A DNA stretch of 64,000 nt from Amnibacterium kyonggiense. GTDB taxonomy: Bacteria; Actinomycetota; Actinomycetes; Actinomycetales; Microbacteriaceae. A program made the translations under genes and the position numbers. The notes under the pieces were generated by a model. The model saw nothing but the letters and a program-made list of their open reading frames with translations, was not told the origin of the DNA and made no database searches. The DNA lies in assembly GCF_004364555.1 (NCBI RefSeq), contig NZ_SOAM01000003.1, positions 1 to 64,000 of the forward strand, given 5' to 3'. Below, one piece after another: positions 10,613 through 18,821 of this stretch. How positions within the stretch are numbered: the stretch's first letter is position 1; each line of letters opens with the position of its first letter.

Positions 10613-10669
10613 CGCCTGACGCCCTCCGCGGGCCCCGTCGGCGACGGGGCCCGCGGAGGGCGTCAGGCG
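10613..10669 (-). terminator. 27-bp perfect hairpin between FBP gene and argC
   Basis: Arms 10613-10639 and 10643-10669 are exactly complementary with a three-base loop. The arm at 10663-10669 includes the stop codon of the FBP gene, so this most likely ends that transcript. It ends eight bases before the argC -10 box, so it could also affect argC initiation. Confidence 0.8.
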
Positions 10670-11148
10670 AGGACGGCGGCGGCGAACCCGGCGGCGCGCT
10701 CGCGCAGCGTGCGGATCCGCTCCTCCCTGGCCGCCTCGACGTCGAAGCCGAGGTAGGCGATCGGCGGCGGCTTGCGGACGTTCGCGGAGCACTGGAACGA
10801 CTCGCAGACGAGGACGCCGACGGTGTCGCCCCTGCGGCCCGCCGCGCCGGCGCGCTTCGCGGTGTACAGCACGACGTCGTTCGGCAGCCGCACGTCCTGG
10901 CACCAGGAGCACTGGGCCCGGGCGACGGGGGTCGCGTCGGCGCGGCGCAGGAGCACGCCGACGGTGCCGTCGTCGGTGGGGACGACGACGTACGCCCGCT
11001 TCGCGAGCTTCGGGTCGCGCCAGCCGAGGAGGTCGAGCCGGCTCCAGTCGAGGGCGGCGAAGTCCGCGGGCAGGGTCAGGTCGGACACCTCTTTGCGCGT
11101 CGTGTTCACGAACGACGCGCGGAGGGTGCCCTCGTCGAGGGCGTGCAT
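10663..11148 (-). CDS. FBP-type treble-clef zinc-finger protein
   Basis: A 161-residue protein that matches the FBP domain known from elongation-factor-G-binding proteins (FusB-like). The C-terminal half has CSWCQDV (81-87) and CESFQC (about 115-120), four cysteines spaced as a treble-clef zinc finger. The conserved NTTRKE (about 15-20) and TVGVLLRR segments are also present. In FusB the domain rescues EF-G; whether this protein does so is not known. It is monocistronic, ended by a strong hairpin. Confidence 0.75.
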   Translation of the reverse strand: MHALDEGTLRASFVNTTRKEVSDLTLPADFAALDWSRLDLLGWRDPKLAKRAYVVVPTDDGTVGVLLRRADATPVARAQCSWCQDVRLPNDVVLYTAKRAGAAGRRGDTVGVLVCESFQCSANVRKPPPIAYLGFDVEAAREERIRTLRERAAGFAAAVLA

Positions 11149-11300
11149 GGATGAACCGTTCTGTCGGATGCGCCCGCGGGCGCGGGGAAAAGGGTCGTCA
11201 GGAGGTGGACGACCCTCTGCCGCCGACGGAGAACCCGCCGACGACCTCCTTCCCGTGGTTCACGGCGCCCATTGTCCTCCTGCGGGAGCAGGCTGTGCGC

Positions 11301-11780
11301 ATGAAGCCGTACGAGGTCCGCGCGCCGCGTCCCGACGAGCTGCGCCAGCTCGCGCAGCTGAAGATCGACTGGGCCGGCCTCGACCCGCGTCCGGACAAGG
11401 CCGCGGAGTGGGTCTACGCGGACGAGCTCGCCGCCTGGATGGACCGGATGGGCGACCGGGTGCTCTGCCGGGTCGCCGTCATGGGCGACACCCTGATCGG
11501 CATGGCGTGGCTCGTCGTCTTCGAGCGCGTGCCCGACTTCGTCGAGCGCAGGCGGAGGACCGGCGACCTCCAGAGCGTGTACGTGCTGCCCGGCAAGCGT
11601 GGCCACGGCGTCGGTCTGGCGCTGATGAACGCGATCACGGCGGAGGCCGACCGCCGCGGCATCCCGCGACTCACCGTGCACTCGAACTCGCCCGGCGTCG
11701 CCCTCTACGAGGCGGCCGGGTTCCACGGCGCCGCGACGCTGCTGCACCGCGACCGGCCCGCGGACGCCCCGGCGGGCTGA
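11301..11780 (+). CDS. GNAT-family N-acetyltransferase
   Basis: A 159-residue GNAT protein with the acetyl-CoA loop in VYVLPGKRGHGVGLALMNA (about 90-108, R/QxxGxG/A type) and the terminal NSPGVALYEAAGFHG strand-helix. The substrate is unknown. ATG 11301 is chosen because the conserved fold begins immediately after it; the frame is open upstream to 11151, but that extension is low complexity and has no matching domain. Confidence 0.8.
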   Translation: MKPYEVRAPRPDELRQLAQLKIDWAGLDPRPDKAAEWVYADELAAWMDRMGDRVLCRVAVMGDTLIGMAWLVVFERVPDFVERRRRTGDLQSVYVLPGKRGHGVGLALMNAITAEADRRGIPRLTVHSNSPGVALYEAAGFHGAATLLHRDRPADAPAG

Positions 11781-11785
11781 CGCGT

Positions 11786-11824
11786 TCTCCGTCTCGCAGG
11801 ACGGCTGGTCCTCCGAGACGGAGA
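11786..11824. terminator. Bidirectional hairpin between GNAT gene and pheT
   Basis: TCTCCGTCTCG (11786-11796) pairs with CGAGACGGAGA (11814-11824), and AGGAC/GTCCT extends the stem inward. It lies between two convergent genes. Confidence 0.7.
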
Positions 11825-11830
11825 GCGGGG

Positions 11831-14353
11831 CTACTCGCGGAGGCGGGCGCCCCAGCGCTCCGCGGCGACCTCGACGCCGGCATGCTTCGCGGCGGTCGCC
11901 TCGGCAGCGGTCAGGGTGCGGTCGGGCGCGCGGAAGCGGAGGGCGAACGTGAGGGACTTCGCGCCGTCCGGCAGGCCGGCGCCGCGGTAGTCGTCGACGA
12001 GGTCGATCGCCTCGAGCAGCGCGCCGGCCCCGGACACGACCGCGTCCCGCACCCCGTCCGCCGGCACGGTCTCCGCGACCACGAGGGAGACGTCCTGCGT
12101 CGCCGCGGGCATCGTCGAGATCGGTGCGAACTCGACCCCGCGGGGCGCGGCGGCGAGGAGGGCGTCGACGTCCACCTCGACCGCGGCGACGCGGCCCGGC
12201 ACGTCCGCCACCGAGCCGGGCAGCAGCTCGCCGGCGACGCCGACGACCTGCTCCGGCGTGCCGACCGTCACGACCTCGCCGGAGCGCGTCGGGTGGAACC
12301 CGGCGGGCACCGCCTCCTGCCGCACGCGGAGCTCGACGCCGACCGCCGCGCCGATCCGGCGCACGGCGTCGACCGCGTCGCGCCAATCGACCGGCTCCGC
12401 GGCGTGCCCGGGCCCCTTCGGCAGGCGGTCGCCCGCGACGACGACCGCGACGTGCACCGGCTGCGGCGGCAGGTCGTCGGTGATCCGCGTGAGGAGCTCC
12501 GGCGCGGGCCGCGCGCCGACCGGCGGCAGCTCGGCGGTGCCGTAGGACGCGCCCTCGACGGGGAGGAACACCGAGCCGAGCTCGAACAGCGCCACGTCGA
12601 CGAGGCCGCGCGCCCGGTTCCGGCGCACCGCGTCGAGCAGGCCGGGCAGCAGGGAGCGGCGCAGGAGCGGCGCCGTCGCGTCGAGCGGGTTCGCGACCCG
12701 CATCGACGGCCCGGGCGCGTACGCCGCCTGCTGCTCGGCGGAGACGAGCGGGTAGGACTGCACCTCGGAACCGCCGGTGGCGGCGAGGACCGTGCCGAGG
12801 GACCGGCGGAGCCGCTGCTCGCGGGTGAGCCCCCGCCCGGGCGGGGCGACCGGCAGCACCGACGGGATGCGGTCGTAGCCGACGATGCGGACGACCTCCT
12901 CGACGAGGTCGACGGGCTCGAGCAGGTCGCGCCGCCACGTCGGCGGCACGACGAGCAGGCCGTCCTCCCCCGACTCGACCGTGCAGCCGATCGCCTCGAG
13001 CGCGGCGACGGCCTCCGCGTCGGTCGCCCGCGCCCCGGTGCGGCGGAGCACGGCGTCCGTCGGGAGGAGCACGGCGGCCGGCCGCTCGGCCGCGTCGAAC
13101 CACGTCTGGCCCGGGTCGGCGGTGCCGCCGCCCAGCTCGACGAGCAGGTCGACGGCGCGCTGCGCCGCGGCCCGGGCGACCGCGGGGTCGACGCCTCGCT
13201 CGAAGCGACGGCTCGCCTCCGACGGGAGCTTGTGCCGGCGGGCGGTGCGGCCGATGGACACCGGGTCGAAGTTCGCCGCCTCGATCACGACGTCCGTCGT
13301 CGACGCGCCGATCTCCGTCGCCTCGCCGCCCATGACGCCCGCCAGGCCGATCGCGGCGCCCGTCCCGTCCGTGATCACGAGGTCCTCGGCGTCGAGCGCA
13401 CGCCGCTGCCCGTCGAGCGTGACGAGCGGCTCCCCCGGCTTCGCCCGGCGCACGCCGAGCGCGCCGCCGCCGATCCGGGCGAGGTCGTATCCGTGCAGCG
13501 GCTGCCCGAGCTCGAGCATCACGTAGTTCGTCACGTCGACGGCGAGCGAGATCGAGCGGACGCCGGCGAGGCGGAGGCGGCTCGACATCCAGCGGGGCAC
13601 GGGCGCCGCGGGGTCGATGCCGCGCACCACGCGCGTGACGAACACCGAGCAGCCGGCCCGGCCGCGGATCGGCGCGCCGTCGTCGACCGCGACGCGGACC
13701 GCGCCGTCGTCCGTGTCCGGCGGGGACACGGCGAGCGCCGGGTCGCGGAACGCCGCACCCGTGGAGGCGCCGTACTCGCGCGCGACGCCGCGGATCGACA
13801 GCGCGTAGCCGCGGTCCGGCGTGACGTTGATCTCCACCGCGGCGTCGTCGAGGCCGAGGAGCGCGATCGCGTCAGTGCCGACCTCCGGGTCGAGCCCGAT
13901 CTCGGTGAGCCGGAGGATGCCGTCGTGCTCGTCCGACAGGCCGAGCTCGCGGGAGGACGCGATCATCCCGTCCGAGACGTGGCCGTACGTCCTCCGCGCG
14001 GCGATCGGGAACGGTCCGGGCAGCACGGTGCCCGGCAGGGTGACGACGACCTTGTCGCCGACGAGGAAGTTGCCGGCGCCGCAGACGATGCCGCGGACGG
14101 CCTCGCCGCCGTCGGCCGCGCGCTCGCCCTCCGGCGCCACCCGCACGGAGCACCAGCGGATCGTCTTGCCGTTCTTCTGCGGCTCGGGCGTGAACTCGAG
14201 CACCTCGCCGACCACGACGGGACCGGAGAGGTCGCCGCCGTGGACGGTCTCCTCCTCGAACCCGACGCGCACCAGCGCGGCGTGCAGCGCCTCGGGCGTC
14301 GTGCCCGCGGGCAGATCGGCGTACTCGGCCAGCCAGCCGACGGGGATCCTCAT
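11831..14353 (-). CDS. pheT: Phenylalanyl-tRNA synthetase beta subunit
   Basis: Large subunit of the (alpha-beta)2 enzyme that charges tRNA-Phe; it carries tRNA contacts and editing. 840 residues, normal. It starts MRIPVGWLAEY, with the EMAP/OB-type tRNA-binding domain at about 40-150, the B3/B4 editing region with VTPDRGYALSIRGVAREYG, a B5 DNA-binding-like segment and the catalytic-like core, and ends in the FDX-ACB anticodon-binding domain (about 745-840, FAPISTMPAATQDVSLVV). It follows pheS by 40 bases and is co-transcribed. Confidence 0.97.
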   Translation of the reverse strand: MRIPVGWLAEYADLPAGTTPEALHAALVRVGFEEETVHGGDLSGPVVVGEVLEFTPEPQKNGKTIRWCSVRVAPEGERAADGGEAVRGIVCGAGNFLVGDKVVVTLPGTVLPGPFPIAARRTYGHVSDGMIASSRELGLSDEHDGILRLTEIGLDPEVGTDAIALLGLDDAAVEINVTPDRGYALSIRGVAREYGASTGAAFRDPALAVSPPDTDDGAVRVAVDDGAPIRGRAGCSVFVTRVVRGIDPAAPVPRWMSSRLRLAGVRSISLAVDVTNYVMLELGQPLHGYDLARIGGGALGVRRAKPGEPLVTLDGQRRALDAEDLVITDGTGAAIGLAGVMGGEATEIGASTTDVVIEAANFDPVSIGRTARRHKLPSEASRRFERGVDPAVARAAAQRAVDLLVELGGGTADPGQTWFDAAERPAAVLLPTDAVLRRTGARATDAEAVAALEAIGCTVESGEDGLLVVPPTWRRDLLEPVDLVEEVVRIVGYDRIPSVLPVAPPGRGLTREQRLRRSLGTVLAATGGSEVQSYPLVSAEQQAAYAPGPSMRVANPLDATAPLLRRSLLPGLLDAVRRNRARGLVDVALFELGSVFLPVEGASYGTAELPPVGARPAPELLTRITDDLPPQPVHVAVVVAGDRLPKGPGHAAEPVDWRDAVDAVRRIGAAVGVELRVRQEAVPAGFHPTRSGEVVTVGTPEQVVGVAGELLPGSVADVPGRVAAVEVDVDALLAAAPRGVEFAPISTMPAATQDVSLVVAETVPADGVRDAVVSGAGALLEAIDLVDDYRGAGLPDGAKSLTFALRFRAPDRTLTAAEATAAKHAGVEVAAERWGARLRE

Positions 14354-14393
14354 GCGTGCACCTCGTTCGGAGCGGGAGCGGTACGGCGGCGGG

Positions 14394-15434
14394 TCACCGG
14401 GTCACCAGGCCCCACTGGCCGGCGAAGCGGACGTCGCCCTCGATCATGTCCCGCATGTCGTTCAGGTCCTCCGCGAACTGGAGCGTGCGCTCGATGCCGA
14501 GGCCGAACGCGAAGCCCTGGAACTCCTCCGGGTCGAGCCCGGCGGCGCGGAGCACGTTCGGGTGGACCATGCCGCAGCCGCCCCACTCGATCCACCGGGC
14601 GCCGCCCTTGGCGTTCGGCTGCCACACGTCCATCTCGGCGGACGGCTCGGTGAAGGGGAAGAAGTTCGGCCGCAGACGGATGCGGGCCGCCTCGCCGAAC
14701 ATGCGGCGCGCGAGGTGCTCGAGCGTGCCGCGGAGGTGCGCCATCGTGAGGCCGCGGTCGATCGCGAGGCCTTCGAACTGGTTGAACACCGGCAGGTGCG
14801 TCGCGTCGATCTCGTCGGTGCGGTAGACCCGCCCCGGTGCGAGGACGTACAGCGGCGCGCCCCGCTCGATGAGCGAGCGGACCTGCACCGGGGAGGTCTG
14901 CGTGCGCATCACGAGGTGCGCCCCGAGCGGCTCGACGAACAGCGTGTCCTGCGGGCTGCGTGCCGGGTGGTCCGGGTCGATGTTCAAAGCGTCGAAGTTG
15001 AACCACTCGTGCTCGAGCTCCGGCCCGGACGCGACCTCCCACCCCATCGCGATGAAGGCGTCCTCCACGGTCTCGCGGACCAGGGTCAGCGGGTGCCGCG
15101 CGCCGATCCGCGCCCGCACCGGTGCGGCGGTCAGGTCGACGCGCTCGGCCTCGAGCAGTGCGGCCCGCTCCGCCTCGGCCAGCACGGCCTCCCGCGCGGC
15201 GACCGCGGCGTTGACCCGGCCCCGCGCCTGGCCGACCAGCTTCCCGGCGGCGGGCTTCTCGGCGGGCGGGAGGTCGCGGAGGCGCGCGTTCAGGCGGGCG
15301 AGCGCCGACGACTCGCCCGTGTGGGCGATGCGCGCGGCCTTCAGCGCCGCGGTGTCGGTCGCGGCGTCGACGGCGGCGAGCGCCGCCTCGACCGCGGCGG
15401 ACACCGATTCCTCGGTCAGCAGGGCGTCGGACAC
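14394..15434 (-). CDS. pheS: Phenylalanyl-tRNA synthetase alpha subunit
   Basis: Catalytic subunit of the enzyme, class II fold. 346 residues from the GTG at 15434. An N-terminal coiled coil (about 1-90) is followed by motif 1 near HPLTLVRETVEDAFIAMG, motif 2 around RVYRTDEIDATHLPVFNQFEG and motif 3 in GFAFGLGIERTLQF. The start is supported by TAGGAT ending eight bases upstream and by the N-terminus expected for the family. A longer open frame upstream to 15881 is not used. Confidence 0.96.
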   Translation of the reverse strand: MSDALLTEESVSAAVEAALAAVDAATDTAALKAARIAHTGESSALARLNARLRDLPPAEKPAAGKLVGQARGRVNAAVAAREAVLAEAERAALLEAERVDLTAAPVRARIGARHPLTLVRETVEDAFIAMGWEVASGPELEHEWFNFDALNIDPDHPARSPQDTLFVEPLGAHLVMRTQTSPVQVRSLIERGAPLYVLAPGRVYRTDEIDATHLPVFNQFEGLAIDRGLTMAHLRGTLEHLARRMFGEAARIRLRPNFFPFTEPSAEMDVWQPNAKGGARWIEWGGCGMVHPNVLRAAGLDPEEFQGFAFGLGIERTLQFAEDLNDMRDMIEGDVRFAGQWGLVTR

Positions 15435-15442
15435 GGTCCACG

Positions 15443-15448
15443 ATCCTA
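15443..15448 (-). promoter_or_regulatory. -10 box upstream of pheS
   Basis: TAGGAT on the minus strand ends eight bases before the pheS GTG, predicting a leader of only one or two bases. Confidence 0.45.
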
Positions 15449-15549
15449 CGGATCCGAGCCCGCCGGGTCCTCCCGCCCCCGACGACCGCCCCGACGACCG
15501 CGAGGGGCGCCGCTGGAGGGCGGCCCCGGTTCGGGGCAGACTGCACACC

Positions 15550-15585
15550 ATGCCGCGCCCGGCTCCGAACAACCGTCCATGCTGA
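15550..15585 (+). CDS. Possible 11-codon leader peptide
   Basis: ATG at 15550 opens MPRPAPNNRPC, which stops at a TGA inside the first codons of the next gene (ATGCTGA, a seven-base overlap). A weak -10 (CAGACT, 15537-15542) ends seven bases before this ATG, so the short ORF could be leaderless and drive coupled translation of the gene after it. Support is positional only. Confidence 0.3.
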   Translation: MPRPAPNNRPC

Positions 15586-16073
15586 TCGACCGCCCGCACG
15601 TCGGCCCGTCGGCGACCGCGTTCGCCAGGAGCCCGCTGCCGCCCGCGGTCGCGCTCGAGCGCATCGCGGCGTACCCGATCCCCGACATGTTCGTCGGGTG
15701 GGGCGTCTTCCCCGCCGTGACCGCCGTCGACGACGAGACCTGGGACCACGTCGGCGCCAGCCGCGTGCACCGCCTCGCGGACGGCGGGACGGTCACCGAG
15801 ACGATGATCGAGTACACGGCCGGTACGGGCTTCGCCTACGAGCTCGTCGGCTTCACCGATGTGTTCGGCAAGCTCGTGCACGGCGTGCGCGGCGAGTGGT
15901 CCGCGTCGCCCGACGGCACCGGTGCGCTGCTGCGCTGGACGTGGGAGTTCGCGCCGCGACCGTTCCGCCGGACGCTGATGGCCCTCGTCGTCGGCCCGCT
16001 CTGGAACGCCTACATGCGCCGGATGATCACCGCCGTCACCGCCGCGGTGTCGGAGGAGCCCGCCCGCGCCTGA
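15579..16073 (+). CDS. SRPBCC-like protein of unknown function
   Basis: A 164-residue protein whose pattern of strands (AVALERIAAYPIPDMF, RVHRLADGGTVTETMIEY, FGKLVHGVRGEWSASPDG, GALLRWTWEFAPRPFRR) and C-terminal helix resembles the SRPBCC / polyketide-cyclase-like fold that binds hydrophobic ligands. No catalytic residues can be assigned. It is divergent from pheS. ATG 15579 gives the complete fold; an overlapping 11-codon ORF ends inside its start region. It is followed 37 bases later by an EamA transporter. Confidence 0.65.
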   Translation: MLIDRPHVGPSATAFARSPLPPAVALERIAAYPIPDMFVGWGVFPAVTAVDDETWDHVGASRVHRLADGGTVTETMIEYTAGTGFAYELVGFTDVFGKLVHGVRGEWSASPDGTGALLRWTWEFAPRPFRRTLMALVVGPLWNAYMRRMITAVTAAVSEEPARA

Positions 16074-16110
16074 GCGCCGGACCCGCCCGCGTCCGGTTGA
16101 CTGACCGTCC

Positions 16111-16962
16111 GTGACGGTCGTGGTGCTCGGGCTCGTCTCGTCGCTGCTCTACGGCGTCTCCGACTTCTTCGGCGCCGTCGGCTCGCGGACGCGGTCCGCG
16201 ACGGAGGTCGCGTTCGGTGCGCTCGTCGTCAGCGGCGTCACGGTGCTGCCGGCGTTCGCGATCGTCGAGTCCCGGTGGTCCTGGTCCGCGGTCGTGTTCG
16301 GAGCGCTCGCCGGTGCCGCCGCCGGCGTCGGGGTGCTCCTGCTCTACGCGGCGCTCGCGGTGGGGCCGGTCGGCTTCGTCTCCCCGGTCGTCGCCCTGAT
16401 GAGCGCCGTGCTCCCCGCGCTCTGGGCCTTCTCGACCGGCGAGGGCACCTCCCCGCCGGCCATCGCGGCGCTCGCCGCGATCGTCGTCGGCGGCGTCCTG
16501 ATCGGTGCGGAGCCCGACGCCGGGCTCCGCCCGCGACCGCGGACCGTGGTGCTGACCCTCGTCACCGGCGTGGTCTACGCGGCGTACTTCGTGTTCATGG
16601 ACGCGACGCCCGAGGACTCCGGAGCGGTGCCGATGCTCTCGGACTCCGTCGCCGCGGTCGTCGCGGTCGGGGTCCTGCTGCTCGTGAGCCGGCGCCGCGG
16701 CGGGGCGGCCGCTCCGCCGACCCGCCGGGAGGTCGCGGTGATCGTCGCCGCCGGGCTGACCCAGGGCGTCGCGACGGTGCTGCTCGTCACCGCGCTGCAC
16801 CTGCCGGGCCTCGCGATCGTGTCCGCGCTCTCGGCGCTCTACCCCGCGACCACGGTGGGACTGGCGGTCGTCGTCCTCCACGAGCGCCTCCGCGCCCGCC
16901 ACGCGATCGGGCTGCTCGTCGCCGTCGCCGGGGTGGCCGGGCTCGCCCTCGCCCGCGGCTGA
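16111..16962 (+). CDS. EamA/DMT-family transporter
   Basis: A 283-residue integral membrane protein with about ten hydrophobic segments and the internal duplication of EamA (DMT) transporters; the halves meet near residue 130. GVSDFFGAVGSR near the N-terminus and LSALYPATTVGLAVVVLHER near the C-terminus are characteristic, the latter being the usual second-repeat signature. It probably exports small metabolites; the substrate is not predictable. It starts with GTG. Confidence 0.85.
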   Translation: MTVVVLGLVSSLLYGVSDFFGAVGSRTRSATEVAFGALVVSGVTVLPAFAIVESRWSWSAVVFGALAGAAAGVGVLLLYAALAVGPVGFVSPVVALMSAVLPALWAFSTGEGTSPPAIAALAAIVVGGVLIGAEPDAGLRPRPRTVVLTLVTGVVYAAYFVFMDATPEDSGAVPMLSDSVAAVVAVGVLLLVSRRRGGAAAPPTRREVAVIVAAGLTQGVATVLLVTALHLPGLAIVSALSALYPATTVGLAVVVLHERLRARHAIGLLVAVAGVAGLALARG

Positions 16963-16967
16963 CCGAT

Positions 16968-17006
16968 TCTCCGTCTTGGAGGAGGTGGCGTCCTCCAGAA
17001 CGGAAG
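16968..17006. terminator. Bidirectional hairpin after EamA gene
   Basis: TCCGTCTTGGAGGA (16970-16983) pairs with TCCTCCAGAACGGA (16991-17004) except at two central bases. It lies between the convergent EamA and sigma-factor genes. Confidence 0.65.
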
Positions 17007-17011
17007 GTGCG

Positions 17012-18247
17012 TCAGCGGAGGGCGGCCTTCGCGAGGAGGACCGCGCGGGTCCGGTCGTTGGTCGCGAGTGCGGCGGCCTCCGCGAGCGCGGCCGCGGCCT
17101 CGTCGCGGCGGCCGGCGCGGGCGAGCAGCTCGCCGCGGACGCTCGGCGGCAGATGGGAGCCCCGGAGGGCACCCGTCGCCGCGAGGGCGTCCACGATCGC
17201 GAGGCCGGCCTCCGGCCCGTCCGCCATGGCGACGGCGATCGCGCGGTTCAGGGTGACGACCGGGTTCGCGGCGAGGGCCTCGAGCGCCGCGTAGAGCAGG
17301 GCGATGCGCCCCCAGTCCGTGGTCGCGACGGAGGGCGCGATCGCGTGCTGCTCGGCGATCGCCGCCTGCAGCTCGTACGGGCCGCGACCGCCGCCCAGCG
17401 CCTCCGCCCGGCGGAGGGCGGCCGTGCCGCGGCCGATCTGCGCCCGGTCCCAGCGCGAGCGGTCCTGGTCCTCGAGCAGCACCGGTTCGCCGTCGGGGCC
17501 GCGGCGAGCGGCGAAGCGGGAGGCCTGCAGCTCCATCAGGGCGACCAGGCCGTGCACCTCGGGCTCCCGCGGGACCAGGCCCGCGAGCACGCGGCCGAGC
17601 CGGAGGGCCTCCGCGGCGAGGTCGGGACGCATCCACTCCGCGCCGCTGGTGGCCGAGTACCCCTCCGTGAACACGAGGTACACGACCCCGAGCACCCCGC
17701 CGAGGCGCGCGCTCCACTCCCCGGGGTCGGGCACCTCGAACGGCACCCCCGCGAGCGCCTTCTTCGCCCGCGTGATCCGCGCCTGCACGGTGGGCACCGG
17801 CACGAGCAGGAGGCGCGCGATCTCCTCGGTGGTCAGGCCGCTCACGACCCGCAGCGTCAGCGCGACCTGCGACTCTCGCGACAGCGCCGGGTGGCAGGCC
17901 GTCATCACGAGGCGGAGGACGTCGTCGCCGATCGGCTCCCAGTCCTCCTCCCGCGTCTCGGCGAGGTCGTGCGCGATCGCGCGGTACCGGTCGTCGAGGC
18001 GCTCCCGGCGACGCCATCCGTCGATCACCCGTCGCTTCGCGACCGCGGTGAGCCACGCGCCCGGGTTGCGCGGCGTGCCGACCGCGGGCCACTGCTCGAG
18101 GGCCTCGAGCAGCGCCTCCTGCGCCAGGTCCTCCGCGAGGCCGAGGTCGCCCGTCGTCCGGGCGAGCGTCGCGACGATCCGCGCGCTCTCGATGCGCCAG
18201 ACCGCCTCGACGGCGCGGGCGGCCTCGGCCTCCCCGACGCGGGTCAC
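17012..18247 (-). CDS. ECF42-type sigma factor with C-terminal extension
   Basis: Extracytoplasmic-function sigma factor of 411 residues. Region 2 lies at about 10-80 (GLAEDLAQEALLEALEQWP), region 4 at about 105-170 (LTLRVVSGLTTEEIARLLL, VPVPTVQARITRAKKAL). The remaining 240 residues are a helical extension (YLVFTEGYSA, LNRAIAVAMADGPEAGLAIV) typical of the ECF42 group, where it is needed for activity instead of an anti-sigma factor. Its GTG overlaps the upstream YCII gene as GTGA, the known partnership for this group. The trigger and the promoters it recognises are unknown. Confidence 0.88.
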   Translation of the reverse strand: MTRVGEAEAARAVEAVWRIESARIVATLARTTGDLGLAEDLAQEALLEALEQWPAVGTPRNPGAWLTAVAKRRVIDGWRRRERLDDRYRAIAHDLAETREEDWEPIGDDVLRLVMTACHPALSRESQVALTLRVVSGLTTEEIARLLLVPVPTVQARITRAKKALAGVPFEVPDPGEWSARLGGVLGVVYLVFTEGYSATSGAEWMRPDLAAEALRLGRVLAGLVPREPEVHGLVALMELQASRFAARRGPDGEPVLLEDQDRSRWDRAQIGRGTAALRRAEALGGGRGPYELQAAIAEQHAIAPSVATTDWGRIALLYAALEALAANPVVTLNRAIAVAMADGPEAGLAIVDALAATGALRGSHLPPSVRGELLARAGRRDEAAAALAEAAALATNDRTRAVLLAKAALR

Positions 18248-18678
18248 TGCGCGAGCCGTCGGGCCTCCTCGTCCGCGCGCCAGCCCTGCTCCTTCTGGAG
18301 GTACTCGTTGTCCTCGTGCCCGGCGAAGTCGCTCTCGTCCGTCACGCGCCGGACCTCGATCCTGTTCCCCTTCGTCAGCGGCGCCCGCTTCGCCCACTCG
18401 ACCGCCTCCTCCTTCGTGGCGGCCTGGATGGTCCAGAAGCCGTTGAAGAGCTCGTGCGCCTCGCCGTAGGGGCCGTCGGTGACGATCGGGGCCTCACCGG
18501 TGAACTCGACGACCGCGCCCTGCGCCGCGTCGGACAGCCCCTCCCCGGCGAGCAGCACGCCCGCCTCGATCATCGCCTCGTTGAACTTCCCCATCGCCGT
18601 GATCACGGCGTCGAAGTCCATCTCCTCGAACGACTGCTCCGACCGGCTGTTGCGCATGATCAGCATGTACTTGGGCAT
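18244..18678 (-). CDS. YCII/DGPF-domain protein
   Basis: A 144-residue YCII-related protein. It begins MPKYMLIMRN and contains VTDGPYGEAHELFNGFWTI (about 67-85), the DGPF-type motif found in proteins encoded next to ECF42 sigma factors. Such proteins are thought to be targets or partners of the sigma factor. A good ribosome-binding site (GGGAGGA) stands before the ATG. It is the first gene of a two-gene operon. Confidence 0.88.
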   Translation of the reverse strand: MPKYMLIMRNSRSEQSFEEMDFDAVITAMGKFNEAMIEAGVLLAGEGLSDAAQGAVVEFTGEAPIVTDGPYGEAHELFNGFWTIQAATKEEAVEWAKRAPLTKGNRIEVRRVTDESDFAGHEDNEYLQKEQGWRADEEARRLAQ

Positions 18679-18763
18679 GGTGTCCTCCCGGACGTGTCGT
18701 GGGGCGCCCTCTGCGCCTCCATGCCTACACGTCGAACGGGGACACCGCGGATCGACATCGGGG

Positions 18764-18818
18764 GTTCACGGATACGGAGATCCGGCGCTTCGCGGCGCGG
18801 ATCTCCGTATCCGTGAAC
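18764..18818 (-). terminator. 21-bp perfect hairpin after rRNA methyltransferase gene
   Basis: Arms 18764-18784 and 18798-18818 are exactly complementary around a 13-base loop; the core is CACGGATACGGAGATC. It lies four bases beyond the methyltransferase stop codon and about 85 bases before the YCII ATG. Confidence 0.8.
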
Positions 18819-18821
18819 ACC

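Noticed and set aside
11151-11300. Fifty-codon extension of the GNAT gene
   Set aside because: No domain matches it and it covers the divergent promoter region of the FBP gene.
10772-14653. A 1293-codon plus-strand open frame
   Set aside because: It is antisense to pheT and the FBP gene; its sequence is arginine-, alanine- and aspartate-rich with no domain, an effect of high GC codon bias.
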